From contig JAKTNV010000075.1 in assembly GCA_022747635.1 (NCBI GenBank), positions 496,001 to 560,000 on the forward strand: a stretch of 64,000 nucleotides of DNA, in the 5' to 3' direction. This DNA is from Hetaerina americana. Taxonomy: Eukaryota; Arthropoda; Insecta; Odonata; Calopterygidae. Position 1 is the stretch's first letter, and each line of letters starts with the position of its first letter. Below the pieces are notes generated by a model. The model ran no database searches. It saw only the letters and a list, made by a program, of their open reading frames with translations, and was not told the DNA's origin. A program made the translations under genes and the position numbers. Of this stretch, positions 1 to 11,421 are shown one piece after another.

Positions 1-1224
1 CGGTTGGCCACCGGATCATTTAGATCAAGCCCAGTCCCAAGCTTACTTGCAGACGCAGGGGAGCCTCCGTTGGAAACCCGCAGGATGATTTTAATTGGCA
101 ACTATGCCTGTAAAATTTTATCGGATACAATCCACCCTTGTTTTAACACAGTTTTTAACCAACGGTTTTTAGACTTATTTAACAGGCGGAGAAGGGCAAC
201 TAGGCCGTTTTCCGTTCGTTTTAATGATTTTATTAATGAGGTAAATTTTACATTTCCTCAAATATGTCCCGTCTCCTATGCTAAGTATCCGCCTTGGTTA
301 ACACCAATGCCGGATATTAAACTCATTGCCTGTGCACGCCGCAAAGCCAAAACGATCGATTCCAAATACCAGCAGCTCTGCAGTGCCGTCCTCAGCTCAC
401 TTTCTGACTTTGTCCCAGTCTACAACGACGGGTCAAAGTCAGAATCTGCATGTGCCTATGCGGTCAAGTCCCACTACCATGGAGTCGTGAGGAAAAAACT
501 GCACACTTCTTGCAGCATTTTCACAGCCGAGCTGTCAGCCATAAGGACGGCCCTAGGAGAAATAAAAGAAAGCAATGGCTCTTTCCTCATCTGCACAGAC
601 TCGTTGAGCGCCCTAAAATCTTTATCGGTCTTTGCACCTGTGCACCCGATAGTCCAGGAGATCCATTATACCCTGTTGTCCCTTCAGAGAAAGGGGAACA
701 GTGTCTCCTTTATATGGACTCCTGGTCACGTCGGCATAAGAGGTAACGAAAAAGCTGACCAGGCAGCGAAGGATGCCCTTCGAAAACCCGAGACCGACTC
801 CACCTTGGTTCCGATGGAGGACGTAAAGGCCGCCTTGCGGAACTCGGTCCTGCATCAGTGGAAGGAGACTTGGCAGTCTCTGCAAAATAATAAACTCAGG
901 GCAATAAAACCGGTCGTTTCACCATGGTCCTCTTCCATCCGGAACATTCGGAGGGAAGAGGTCATGATTACGCGCCTGAGAATAGGACACTCTGCCCTCA
1001 CTTATTCGTACCTCTTTGCGTAGGTAAAAGAACAGCCCCGCTGCAATGAGTGTTTCCAACCCCTGACGATAAAACATATCCTGACGGAATGTACAACATA
1101 CCAAAGGGCCAGAGACATGTTGAAGATAAGGGGAGACTTAAGAAATATTTTAGGGGATGACTCTGGGTCTATAAACCGAGTCTTAAGTTTTTTAAGGTAT
1201 ACTGGTTTAATGGGGCAGCTTTAG
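1..1224 (+). pseudogene. A1 ORF2 C-terminal part: RNase H and terminal CCHC, one nonsense codon
   Basis: The reading frame holds the end of the RT region and an RNase H domain. The catalytic residues are visible: D in YNDGS, E in TAELSA, D in CTDSL, and H and D in the GHVG...KAD segment. The residue before the first catalytic Asp is N, where the other copies have T. A GAG-to-TAG change at 1021-1023 stops the frame just before the C-terminal CX2CX7HX4C motif. The same frame then continues to the normal stop at 1222-1224. A complete protein would be the ORF2 polyprotein that nicks the target and makes cDNA. This copy cannot make it without readthrough, and its 5' part lies outside the window. 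Confidence 0.9.
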
Positions 1225-1429
1225 CTTTGTAGCTCATAATTTTAATGCTTTTGATTTTAGCATTTTCTTTTTTTTTTGTTTATATTATTTATTTATATAT
1301 TTATTCGTATTTATTTGTTTACTTATTCCTAGTTTAAAAGGAACATAAGTTTTACGTTATGACAGTGGTGCAAAATGACCATAGCTGTCGACGCACCCTA
1401 CAAACTCCTAAAACTACTACTACTACTAC
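1..1429 (+). mobile_element. Family A copy A1, 3' end of an I-clade-like non-LTR retrotransposon
   Basis: This is the 3' part of a family A element cut by the window edge. It matches A3 from about 20220 onward: end of the RT region, RNase H, C-terminal knuckle, AT-rich 3' UTR, terminal stem-loop and an (ACT)n tail ending at 1429. It shares a 3' UTR type and the substitution string around 13-30 with A6, so A1 and A6 are close relatives. The tail runs directly into a second, 5'-truncated family A copy (A2) with no intervening DNA. Confidence 0.93.
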
Positions 1430-3583
1430 CGTCCCATATCTCTCACCAGCTGCCTGTGCAAGGTGATGGAACGGATGGTAAACCGACGTCTCATGTGGTG
1501 CTTGGAGAGTCGACACCTGCTCTCCGACGCTCAGTGCGGCTTTCGGCGTGGCAGGTCCACGACAGACCATCTGGTGCGCACTGAAAACTTCATCCAGGAA
1601 GCCTTTCTCCAACGTCAACACGTCATAGCAGTCTTCTTCGACCTGGAGAAGGCCTTTGATAGTGTGTGGCGATGGAGAATCCTCAACACGCAGCACAAGT
1701 GGGGATTTAGCGGCAACATGGCCCTATTTATCAGAAATTTTTTAACCAACCGCCTTTTTAAAGTAAGGACTGGGAAGCACTTTTCCCGATCTTTTACACA
1801 GGAGAATGGGGTACCCCAGGGTTTAGTACTGAGCGTGACGTTATTTGCCATCGCCATCAATGACGTGGTGGAATGCATCAATGCCCCGGTGATGGCATCG
1901 CTCTATGTGGACGACTTAGCCATATTTTGCCGGTCGACACGACTGCCAAGCGCTTCCAGGCAAGCCCAGGTGACTAAACAAACTTGGAGAGTGGTCGCGA
2001 AAGAACGGATTTCGGTTCTCCGTGGAGAAAAAAAAATGCGTGCACTTTCACCGTGTTCGCGGTTATCACGTTACCCCGACCCTAACCCTGTTGGGTAGGC
2101 TTCTTCCATTTGTGGAGTCCGTCCGCTTTCTCGGCATGATCCTGGACCAAAAGCAGAACTGGCGGGAGCATATCCGCGTGTTACGTGAGAGGTGTTGCCA
2201 AACCCTCAACGTTTTAAAGTTTTTAACTCACTCCACTTGGGGAGCAGACCGCACCACCATGCTTTTATTGTACAGAGGCTTGGTGCGATCCAAACTGGAC
2301 TATGGTTCCATAGTGTATTCCTCAGGACGAGAGTCTTACTTGAGACCACTCACATGTGTCCACAATGCTGGGATACGGTTGGCCACCGGGGCATTTAGAA
2401 CAAGCCCAGTCCCAAGCTTACTTGCAGACGCAGGGGAGCCTCCATTGGAAACCCGCAGGATGATTTTAATGGGCAATTAGGCCTGTAAAAGTTTATCAGA
2501 GACAAACCACCCTTGTTTTAACATAGTTTTTAACCAACGGTTTTTAGACTTATTTAACATGCGGAGAAGGGCAACTAGGCCCTTTGCCGTTCGTTTTAAT
2601 GATTTTATTAATGAGGTAAATTTTACATTTCCTCAAGTATGCCCCCTCTCCTAGGCTAAGTATCCGCTTTGGTTAACCCCAAAGCCGGATATTAAATTCA
2701 TTGCTAATGCCCGCCGCAAAGCCAAGACGACCGATTCCGAATACCAGCAGCTCTTCAGTGCCGTCCTCAGCTCACTTTCTGACTTTGTCCCAGTCTACAA
2801 CGACGGGTCAAAGTCAGAATCTGCATGTGCCTATGCGGTCGTGTCCCACTACCATGGAGTCGTGAGGAAAAAACTGCACACTTCTTGCAGCATTTTCACA
2901 GCCGAGCTGTCAGCCATAAGGACGGCCCTAGGAGAAATAAAAGAAAGCAATGGCTCTTTCCTCATCTGCACAGACTCGTTGAGCGCACTAAAATCTTTAT
3001 CGGTCTTTGCACCCATGCACCCGATAGTTCAGGAGATCCATTATACCCTGTTGTCCCTTCAGAGAAAGGGGAACAGGGTCTCCTTTATATGGACTCCTGA
3101 TCACGTCGGCATAAGAGGTAACAAAAAAGCTGACCAGGCATCGTAGGATGCCTTTCGAAAACCCGAAACCGACTCCACCTTGGTTCCAATGGAGGACGTA
3201 AAGGCTGCCTTGCGGAACTCGGTCTTGCAACAGTGGAAGGAGGCTTGGCAGTCTCTGCAAAATAATAAACTCAGGGCAATAGAACCATTCGCGTCATCAT
3301 GGTCCTCTTCCATCCGGAAAAGTCGGAGGGAAGAGGTCATCATTACGCGCCTGAGAATAGGGCACTCTGTCCTCAGTCTTTGCGGAGTTAAAAGAACCCC
3401 CGCTGCAATGAGTGCCTCCAAACCCTGACAATAAAACATCCTGACAGAATGTAGAACATACCAAAGGACCAGAGACATGTTTAATATAAGGGGAGACTTA
3501 AGTTATATTTTAGGGGATGACTCTGGGTTCATAAATCGAGTCTTAAATTTTTAAGGGCAACTGGTTTAATGAGGCAGATATAG
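1430..3583 (+). pseudogene. A2 ORF2 fragment: RT plus RNase H, several stops and frameshifts
   Basis: The frame open to 2098 carries the RT motifs FDLEKAFDSV and LYVDD. A 2-base loss near 1975 (gtgactaaac where other copies have gtgactctaaac) shifts it, and a second frame resumes from about 2022. A stop at 2478-2480 and more changes around 2640-2660 follow. RNase H is recognisable at 2760-3146, with a stop (TCG TAG) just after KKADQA. The remains extend to about 3583. This is a dead copy of the ORF2 polyprotein. Its knuckle-like C-terminus is damaged. Confidence 0.88.
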
Positions 3584-3756
3584 TTTTGGATCTCATAATT
3601 TTAATGCCTTTTGATTTTAACAATTGTTTATTTATTTATAAATTTTATCGTATTTATACATTCCTAATTAAAAAGGCATCTTAGTTTTAATTTTAATGAG
3701 TGGTGCAAAATGACCTTAGCTGTCGACGCACCCCAAAAACTCAAAACTACTACTAC
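1430..3756 (+). mobile_element. Family A copy A2, 5'-truncated
   Basis: It begins inside the RT domain, equivalent to A3 position about 19273, immediately after the (ACT)n tail of A1. It ends with its own 3' UTR and (ACT)n tail at 3756. Its 3' UTR is the A3 type, with a short TTTA-rich stretch and 'aatgagtgg' before the terminal stem-loop. It is more decayed than A3-A6. The right flank is the family B element, so A1/A2 sit in or beside B. Confidence 0.92.
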
Positions 3757-4047
3757 AATAGCCTTCGTCACTAGTGACGTTCGCAATAATTGAACTCCAC
3801 ACCATTCCTTACTATTATTGCAACTCCACCTCCTTTCTTGCCGTTGTCATCTCTGTCTTTCCTAATGATAGTCCAGGTAGGAATAGTGATATTGTCGTTT
3901 GGAGTCAGATGTTTCACTCAGCAGGCAAATATTACATTTCTTGCTATTTAAAAAGTGTAGCAATTCGTCATTTTTATTCCCTAGGCCACCATTCGCATTC
4001 CAAATGGCCACCGTCATTGACCTTATCATAATGGGTGTGTAGTCCAT
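3757..4047 (-). pseudogene. Family B ORF2 start: N-terminal endonuclease fragment
   Basis: The minus strand from 4047 encodes IWNANGG and ICLLSET, the two N-terminal blocks of an apurinic-like endonuclease; the E of SET is the metal-binding residue. The open frame then ends. In another frame the remnants of a GGGVAIIVRNG block follow near 3790-3820, so a frameshift lies between them. The segment stops at the A2 junction. RT and later domains are absent from the window. Confidence 0.75.
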
Positions 4048-4349
4048 TATGGGTTCGCAGGTACGAGCCTCATTAGCAGTGTCGTGATGGCGGACATTTG
4101 GGTCTGCATCATCCTAACTAGCTCCGTAAGAGCCGCCATCATAGCCCTTACCTCGTCGTTCCCTGGCTGCTGCGAACCTTGCTCGTTGCGCTTTACCTCA
4201 GGATTTTCCGGCTCATCTGCGCATTTTGTTTCTTTTGTGGCACGGTTCTCCGCTACGATTCTTGGTGTTCTGTTTCAAGCGTTGACTGCTGGCAAGGGTG
4301 CCTCCTGGTAACTTGGCGTGACTTTCGGCCTTTTTGGAATTTGATAAGC

Positions 4350-5414
4350 TTTCACCCTTTCTTGTCTTAAGGGATAAGCATTGGCTAAGGAGACATGATC
4401 CCCTCCACAATTGCAGCACTTTGCCCTATCTTCCCTCGCTTTTGTGCAGTCTCGACCTTCGTGGGGTCAGGCGCATTTATGCTATCTGGGTGCAGCGGTG
4501 CAACCCTTTGAGCCGTGTTCGTACCTATTACAACGGTAACACATCTGGGGAGTGTCATACCGGAATACTTTCAGTCTCGCTTGATAGTGAAAGATTGAAT
4601 TTACCTCTCCTATCCTGTTTGCTTTGAATTCGTTCCCCATCTGAACCGTTACTGTGCAAATATCGTCCCTTTTTCCTAAGGGTAGCGCTTTCAGGGCTGG
4701 TATTCCCTGTTCCTTAAGGTTTTCGACAATGTAATCCTGATCCATTTTTGGGCTGAATCCGTGAATTACATATTTCTGTTTTCCTTTGTAGCCCATGTCG
4801 AATATTTGGCACAAGACCTGTCAAGAAAATCTTTAATTGTAATATAATCTTGCTCATTTGTCAAATGGAGGCGACATCCTTCCTTCCCCTTTCTTAAGTT
4901 GGACATCCGGTCCCTTGCTTGGTCTTTAATTGCCTTAAAAAAGGCTGCTTGGTCTTTAACCTCATATATAATTATTGGCGGCGGTCGTTTTCCTTTCTTG
5001 GCTAAGCCATCAGGTGTGTCGTGTTCCGTCATTAGCCTCCTTGTCCCTTCCGTGCAGGTTCCTACCAGGGACTGTACCTGTTGTTGATCGCGATGGCAGT
5101 TGGCGTTGTAATTATCGTGTTGTGCCTTTTTCTTTTGTTTCTGCTTTCCGCGACTCACAAATATTCCACCTTCGTCTTTGGTGGTTGTGTCCATCCTCTC
5201 TTGCTCGGTTCTATGTTCGTCCTGTTCTTCTACGTAGCTGGTTCCTGGCGTCAGATGTCCGGTCGGTGTGTTCGCTAGTTCCGGTCTTGTCTCTCTCCTG
5301 AAGAGGACGGACGAAATTGCCGGCGGCAATGGTATGTCTCTTATCAGCGTTTTCCTGCGCGGCCATTGTTGGAGTTTTGGCCGCCTCCTTCTTCTTGGCC
5401 GGCGAGCGGATCAT
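4350..5414 (-). pseudogene. Family B ORF1, Gag-like protein with pre-knuckle domain
   Basis: Two overlapping minus-strand frames (5329 to 4766 and 4814 to 4482) encode consecutive parts of one protein, so there is a frameshift near 4810. The order is a charged N-terminus, a PPPIIIYEV start of a pre-C2HC region, a VIHGFSP segment, and a first knuckle beginning CYRCNRYEHGSKGC. Further Cys/His remnants down to about 4350 are out of frame. Jockey ORF1 proteins bind element RNA and package it. Similarity of layout rests on the PPP...HGF block and the knuckles; I assign the clade on that basis. Confidence 0.72.
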
Positions 5415-5607
5415 CTCCGAATAGATAATCGCCCCCGCCTGAATTTCCTTTGGCTCTTTTTAAACCCTATTCACAATCCTACCCACTATAGTCCGGGTAG
5501 CAAGGAGGTTCTAAAAGCAATCCCACCGATCCGACTGCAAGCAGTGCGGGCACAGTGGGTCTTTGCCCAAGTTCCCCCCCACTATTCCGGACCCTGATTT
5601 CCCTACT

Positions 5608-5760
5608 ATTCCCTAATGAGTGGACTCCCTCGGTTTTCTGAGGAGTGCTAGGAGGTGGAAGCCCTCTTCCTCAGGTCCCCAAGTGAGACAACCCAATTAA
5701 TTTGAGCACCCTTCAGAGGTGAGAAGGTGGTTCTCAGTCAGCCACCCCCTCTGAAAGTCC
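5608..5760 (-). promoter_or_regulatory. C1 3' UTR structured module, shared with C2 3' UTR and G 5' UTR
   Basis: The sense (minus) strand can fold into a hairpin at 5755-5712 with an 8-bp outer stem (TTCAGAGG/CCTCTGAA) and an inner GGTGG/CCACC stem. It is followed by TTGGGTTGTCT and by AGAGGGCTTCCACCTCC, both nearly repeated in the 5' UTR of G. The stem sequence differs from C2 and G while pairing is kept. Role unknown; see findings. Confidence 0.7.
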
Positions 5761-6089
5761 CTCCCTCCCCTTGGCTTTCACACAGGGCCCCTCGGTCCCA
5801 GAGGACACTCAAGAGAGGAGCTGACCTTGCGTTTAACCGGTGAAGAAGTCGCAAGTTAAGCACTTAATCACTTCCCAGAGGGAAGAGATGAATATTTCCC
5901 GAAGGAAACCTCAGTTACACTTAGAGTTTGAAGGCTTCTCCGCTGAAAACAACAGAGACACCGTTACCCGATCCGATCCAGATGCGATCTGTCAATCGAT
6001 CGATCGTCTACTCGGCGACCAGACGGGTTTTATGAGGGACCTCATCGTTGTCGTATCGTTTCGGAGCACATGGCTCCGAAAAGGCCGAC

Positions 6090-8789
6090 TCATTTCCAAC
6101 GCTTCCGCGGCGGTTGGTCGTCGTCTCCTGTTGCTGCCCGAGGGCGGGGGTGCTTGTCCCACGGGAAAACCATGACATCGGTGGCGCCGCGGATTTCTCC
6201 GTGGGTTGAGAAGGCGGCTCTGCGGAATCGGATGGTCCTCTCCCGAAGAACGTCGTCGAGCGGCGGGATGTTTGCGATCTCCCAAAGGGCTGCGTTGCCT
6301 GGTATCCATCCTAATCGCAAGGCTGCACGCAGACTTCTTGTCGGTGGTATTCAGGATACACTTCGCCGCTGCACCCATCAAGCCGCACCACGCGGGAGCC
6401 GCGTACACGATGATCGGGTGGATAACGGCGGAGAATAGATGAAGTCGTCTGCAGAGGAGGTGTTAATTCTCAAGAAAATGTGCAAGGGGATGACGATGGT
6501 TCTCTGCAATACCCGATTTTCTTCTGACGTGCTGCAGCATATTGAGGCACTTGTCGAGGGTGATTCCTAGGTAAATCACCGAGCGCTGCCAATGGATCTC
6601 TTCAGTGCTGATGAGGATTTCGCTTGGTTCCTTTTGGCCTTTGGAGAACACTATTGCCGTTTTCTTCCGTTCGTTGACGGAAAAGCGCCAGCAGGAATAC
6701 CATCCCCTCGGGGTCGACAGCTTGCTGCAGGTATTTGGATGCCAGGTGTCTTCTGCACGATCTGGCGAGGATGGCTGCGTCATCGGCGTTAGTAGCAATT
6801 AGATAATTGCTCCCTAGGTCCGAGAGGATGTCCGCCGTATAGATGTTAAAGAGGAATGGCGATATTAAGCTCCCTTGCGGAACGCAGGCGCGGATTTGCC
6901 GTTTCTCGGACGTTACATAGCCCCAGTTGACCCGGAAGGTCCATCCTTGCAGCCAAGACGAAGTAATCGCCGACCACCAACAGGGACAGCCAAAGCAATA
7001 CAGCTTCCAAAGCATCCCCTCGTGCCAAACCCGGTTGAACGCCTTGCTGAAGTCAAAGAAGGCTCCGACGGTGGTGTGCCGTCGGTTGAAGCCTTCAGTG
7101 ACGAAGTTAAGCAAGCGTGCGACCTAGTGTGTCGTCGAATGCTCGCTCCTGAATCCAAATTGATGATCTGGGACGACATTTAGCTCCGCGATGGCGATGA
7201 GGTGGCACAGGAGAATCCTCTCGAAGAGTTTCCCCAGGCCGTCGAGCAGCGATATCGGGCAGAAATTCGTCGGCGATGGTGCTCTTCCGATTTTTGGAAT
7301 GCAGACGATGTGTGCTTCTTTCCAACGGGTTGGAAAGTGTCCAAGAGCAAGGCATGCATTGAAAATGCATAGAAGAACCAATGCCAAAGAGCGGTGATGA
7401 CAATCTGGGTGATGACAATGCTTGCGATGCCAATTGGTCCTGGTGCCTTGTGACGCTTTAGACACTTTATGGCCCTGCGAAGGTCCGACTCCTCTATGAT
7501 TGGAGGAGACTCCTTTGGATCGGGAACGGTCCATGGAGGTCTCGGCGGTTTCACTGGCGATAGTAGGGGATCTGGCAGGTTCAGGTCGCCGTCCAGGGGC
7601 GTGAAGACCTCCAGATGAATATCCAACCCTGCTGCTTTCTCCTCCGGCGTACAATGGTAGCCCGCTGATGAGCATAGAGGAGCCTCCTCGCGAGATTCTC
7701 CTCGAAGGCGTCTCACTAGCCTGCAGAAGGAGCCGTCTTCCGGGGATAGGGAGGAACACTTCCTCTCCCAGTTGGTGGCCCCGATGGCAGCAATCTCCTC
7801 CCTGATGCGGCGCTGAGCAGCTTTGAGCAGAGACCTAACCGATGGACAGCGGAAGCGTTGGAAGCGTCTTCTGACCCTTTTCTTCATCCTGATCTGGTCC
7901 CTGATGGGTTTGATAAGAGCCAGGTGATCCATTCACGGACTGGACGTTCGGTAATTGATGCTGCTACCGCCGACTGCACAGTTTCCGCCAGGAAATCGAC
8001 CTGGAAGTCAATCTCTTCAGGAGAGCCGACGGCTGGGGGTAGCGGTTGGGCGGCGATGCGATCCGTGATCTGGTTATGGAAGAGAGTAATCTGCGTCTTC
8101 GTAATTCCGCATCGTATTGGGTGGATTCTCGAGCGGGCGACCGTTGATTTGGAGGACAGGCAGATGGTCGCTCTCCCGGGCGTGGATTGATTTCGCCGTG
8201 AGCGACGATGGCAATGCCGCGTGTAATACAATGTCAAGTACGTCGTCGTTCCTCATGGAGTGAAATGAGGCGGGGTACGAGTACCGATGACATTTAGACG
8301 GCTTTAAGAAATCCATTGTCTAAGGCGAAGACCTCGGCTGTTCTCGACCCGGGAGCGCCAAGACGGGTGTTTAGTGTTCAGGTCTCTTTCCGCGATGTTC
8401 CCGTTGAAAATTGCTGCCAGCTCTGCCATGCGAAGCGCCACCTGGGGAGCGATGTAGATGGAGGCCAGGCGAAGCAAGCCCTTTTCACATTCAAGTTCCA
8501 CCGCAGTTGTTCTGTGGTAGTGAAGGACGGTAACGGGAGACACTGCACAAAGATGTTTCGCCACCAGGATTGCCGTTCCTCCTCCCCGACTTGTCCTGTC
8601 ATCTCAAAAAACCTGGAATCCAGGAACAGTCCAACGGTCCTGTTTCAGGCGAGTTTCTTGGATCAGGGGTATTTTGCATCTTTGACGTGCTAGGAATTCA
8701 AGGAGCTCCGCTGTTTTCCTCGATACCGCGCCTCCAGCGTTCCATGACGGAATCACGATGTTACGGCGTCTTGGAGAAGGCTTATCCAT
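6090..8789 (-). pseudogene. C1 ORF2: endonuclease and RT without RNase H, multiple frameshifts
   Basis: The start is the ATG at 8789 (minus), followed by RRRNIVIPSWNAGG and LIQET of the endonuclease. The RT is spread over at least three frames: GHQFGFRSEHSTTH near 7130, AFFDFSKAFNRVWH near 7050, VPQGSL near 6900. The catalytic box reads NADD where other C copies read YADD, so the Tyr is replaced. The protein ends near 6090 with no RNase H, as expected for Jockey-clade ORF2. This copy is plainly inactive. Confidence 0.85.
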
Positions 8790-9108
8790 GATGGTTTGTA
8801 AGCAGAGTTGGCAGCCGCTGAAGCGTTGCAGAAAACACTTGGAGTTGAGACTGGAGTGTTGTCGCAATGGTGGCCAGCGTACCGAGTACACACAGGAGTG
8901 CTTCGCTGCCGGCGTCTTTGCCCTGGCTGTCTGCGGGCGATTCAGATGTGGTCCTTTAAAGGGTCGTCGGCTGATGCGACGGTGCTCTTTGGAGACAACG
9001 GCGTTCCCGTTAGGGGACGAGGATGGATACAGCTGTTTCTTCAGAAGATACAGCTGGGTGCGGCATCGCTGGGAAATTAATTCCAAGTCACTGTATTGGC
9101 GTGGTGCG

Positions 9109-10322
9109 TTATAAGGCCAGGTCTTGAGATGCGTCGCTTCCTCGCCAGGCGTTTCTTGTGCCGAGGATGGCAGGCCGCTTCGTTGTGGAGTTAGCTGATG
9201 GTGCTGGATTGGTTGGGTTTTCCTGGGATGCTGTAGCTGGAAAGGCAGAAGCTACTGAGCCTTTTCCACGGCGTTTTCGCAATGGTTTTTCGTCTCGGCG
9301 TTCCTTCTGAGCACGCAATTTTTCGCATTCGGGAGAGTATGCTGCATGGTTGTCGTCGTAGTGAGGACACTTCTCGGCGCCTGAGCGGGGGCAATCTTGA
9401 AGGCAATGGCTTCCGGAGCAGAAGGGACATCTAGGAGAGGCCGAGCAGAAGAACTGTCGTGCCCAAAACGGGAGCAGCAATGGCACAGCTGGGGGTTTCC
9501 ATAGACATACAATCGCACCGAAACCACGCAATTTCCGACACTGCGGATAGCCTTAGCTGCGGAGATCGGCCAGGATTCGGGTGGAGCGATGGCTATCACG
9601 AATACGCCGATTGGCTTCCCCTCTGCAGTGAGTTGTCGACCTCTGCGGGCATCAATACCTATTGCTTTCAAGTCATCAAGCAAGTCGTCCAGTTGGTGGC
9701 GAGATGGTAAACCTCCAAAGGTAAAGGATGTGTTCTTTTCTTCGCCGACACACCAAGTGGACATCTGGGCATCCGCCTTGGAGAGTGCTGCTCTCAGGGA
9801 TTTGAAATCGTCCATTGTGCGTGTCTGAACTCGGGCTGACGTATCACCGCAGGACACTGAATTGATCCTTGACCGTCGATCTGATCTGGTCTCTAAGTGA
9901 ACGGGCGTCTTTGACATCGTAGATTATCAGGGGAGGAGGAAGCGGTTCACGACTGATTTTCGTAGGCTTTAATTATTTCTTGGGTTCTGTTCAGAATTGT
10001 CTTGCGTATCTATTTGGTTTTGGTTTGCTGCAAGGTTTTCAGTCGCAGGAGCGAGCGCGGAGAAGGAATTGCTCGTTTCAATCGACATGAATGGATCCGC
10101 CGAGGTACGCGCGCGCTTCATTGCCGTGTCGCTTATTGTCGTAAAAGGTCGTTGCACGCCGGATTGGGAGGCGCTTGACGTCAATTGTGCCAATATTTTA
10201 ACGGTCCTTTTAGGTGTTATAAATCCATCTCGGTCAACCGGATGTCCAGGACGGGAGACACCAGGCGATGGGACAGCCGCCATGTTGCAGGGGTGGGTAG
10301 GAAAGGTCGGGTTTCGGTCCAC
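9109..10322 (-). pseudogene. C1 ORF1, Gag-like with pre-C2HC region and knuckles, frameshifted
   Basis: The minus frame from 10322 gives a Ser/Thr/Pro-rich N-terminus (a second Met at 10283 is the likelier start because C3 keeps it). The frame from 9917 gives the pre-knuckle domain with FTFGGLPS and VSVRLYVYGNPQLCHCCSRFGH. The next frame carries CPFCSGSHCLQDCP and a third Cys/His set. At least two frameshifts separate these. The expected function is RNA-binding Gag. C1 also shows the ATGGATAA stop/start overlap with ORF2 at 8782-8789. Confidence 0.82.
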
Positions 10323-10583
10323 CTTGAGGGAGCGTAAACAGGAGATGGTAAATACTTAAATCAAATTAAACAATTGGCAACAATTGCCAACAATTAACAA
10401 AAATCTGCGAATCAGGATCTATGAAAAGGCTAGATAAGCGCACAGCCGGCTATTCGGCTTTCTTGTTTCCACCGGCTTCTTGTCGGTTTCCTTCTTCGCT
10501 GCCCAGCTCTGAGGCTCTTCAGCGTTGCTTCCCCATGCGACCACCACCACCACGCATTTAGACCACCACCACCACGCTATGTT

Positions 10584-11116
10584 AAGACGGGTCGTATCAT
10601 TGATTTAAAAAGGAGGACTTTGGTGTGGAGACGGAGAGGACTGGTGCATTTAATTAGGGGATAGATGGAAAAATCAGCAGCATTTGCCTTGTTGAGCGCG
10701 TATTGGGTATGCGTTTGCCAGTTGTTTGCTGTCCAGGTGTACACCAAGAAATTTAGCCGATAATGCCTGGGGGATTTTTTCCCTGCCGTAGTAGATAGGA
10801 GTGATGTTGGGTTTCTTCAATTTTCTAGCGTAGTTTACGTTAATGCATTTACTGGGGTTGATTGTTAGTTTCCAATCGGTCATCCACCCTGCTATGGTAT
10901 TAAGGTAATCTTGGACGTTTTTCGCGGCGTGGTTTGGGTCGAAGGAAGTGTACGCTATAGCTGAGTCGTCCGCATAGAGGTAGCTTTCACTGTTTGGGTG
11001 TGAGGGTAGGTCGTTGACATGAAGGTTGAACAGGACAGGTGACAGTATTGATCCTTGAGGAACGCCTGCAGATATGGACCGGGTGGTTGATTTGGCATTG
11101 TTAAGGGCTACAAAGA
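10584..11116 (-). pseudogene. Family D ORF2, RT palm C-half
   Basis: The minus frame carries AGVPQGSILSPVLFNLHV and YLYADDSAIAY, the fingers/palm and catalytic YADD blocks, then the KLTINPSKC and FLGVHLD segments. A frameshift near 10690 separates this from a downstream block in another frame (SPLRLHTK...MIRPVLT), after which the element is cut. It continues upstream across F in the segment ending at 14551. Jockey-clade assignment follows the motif spacing and similarity to G. Confidence 0.85.
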
Positions 11117-11120
11117 ACGT
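11117..11120. repeat. Target site duplication of F (ACGT), second copy at 14547-14550
   Basis: ACGT occurs directly before the TG of the 5' LTR and directly after the CA of the 3' LTR. Four base pairs is within the usual range for Gypsy-type integrases. Confidence 0.8.
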
Positions 11121-11243
11121 TGATGTGCGCCTACTGTGGCCAAAGCCCGCTCCGCAGAGCGAAGACAATTCAAATCTCCCGGCAACGGAGAATCTTCCCC
11201 TCCACCCGCGCTCCGATGCAATAGGGGAAGAGTGCCACGTGGA

Positions 11244-11400
11244 GAGCGCGACGTCACAATGTCACGTGGTCTCCCCTCCCCCGGAATCCCCTCAGCGCTC
11301 GCCCATTGGCTAACGCCAGGGCATGTGAGCGATACGTCACAATGTCACGTGGTCTCCCCTCCCCCGGAGTCCCCTCAGCGCTCGCCCATTGGCTACCGCC
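11244..11400 (+). promoter_or_regulatory. Duplicated 83-bp enhancer-like block in the F LTR
   Basis: Two tandem copies (starts at about 11251 and 11334) each contain ACGTCACAATGTCACGTGG, a CRE/E-box-like string, and an inverted CCAAT box (CCCATTGG). The same duplication exists in the 3' LTR. It lies upstream of the TATA box, as U3 enhancers do. Function is inferred from position. Confidence 0.65.
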
Positions 11401-11414
11401 CGGGCCAGGGCAGG

Positions 11415-11421
11415 TATATAA
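11415..11421 (+). promoter_or_regulatory. TATA box of the F LTR
   Basis: TATATAA sits about 30 bp before the likely start of the R region. The equivalent in the 3' LTR is at 13717-13723. Confidence 0.75.

Larger units (their letters stand above)
3757..5465 (-). mobile_element. Family B, 3'-truncated Jockey-like non-LTR element
   Basis: Read on the minus strand, it has an ORF1 with Jockey-type Gag features and then the first part of an endonuclease ORF. It ends abruptly at 3757, where the A2 tail begins. Either A1/A2 inserted here and the rest of B lies left of the window, or it was deleted. The 5' boundary near 5465 is approximate: it is where the 3' UTR of C1 appears to end. Confidence 0.7.
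5466..10583 (-). mobile_element. Family C copy C1, near full-length but decayed Jockey-like element
   Basis: On the minus strand it runs from a 5' leader (about 10583 to 10323) through ORF1 and ORF2 to a 3' UTR ending near 5466. It aligns throughout with C2, C3 and C5. Many frameshifts separate recognisable blocks, so it is an old copy. The leader segment 10323-10455 is shared with C3. Positions 10456-10583, including two copies of a 17-bp (CCA)-rich string at 10539 and 10561, are assigned to C1 only by position. Confidence 0.85.

Noticed and set aside
10539..10577. Two copies of a (CCA)-rich 17-mer, 22 bp apart
   Set aside because: Too short and too simple to call a satellite or regulatory element; noted within C1 only.
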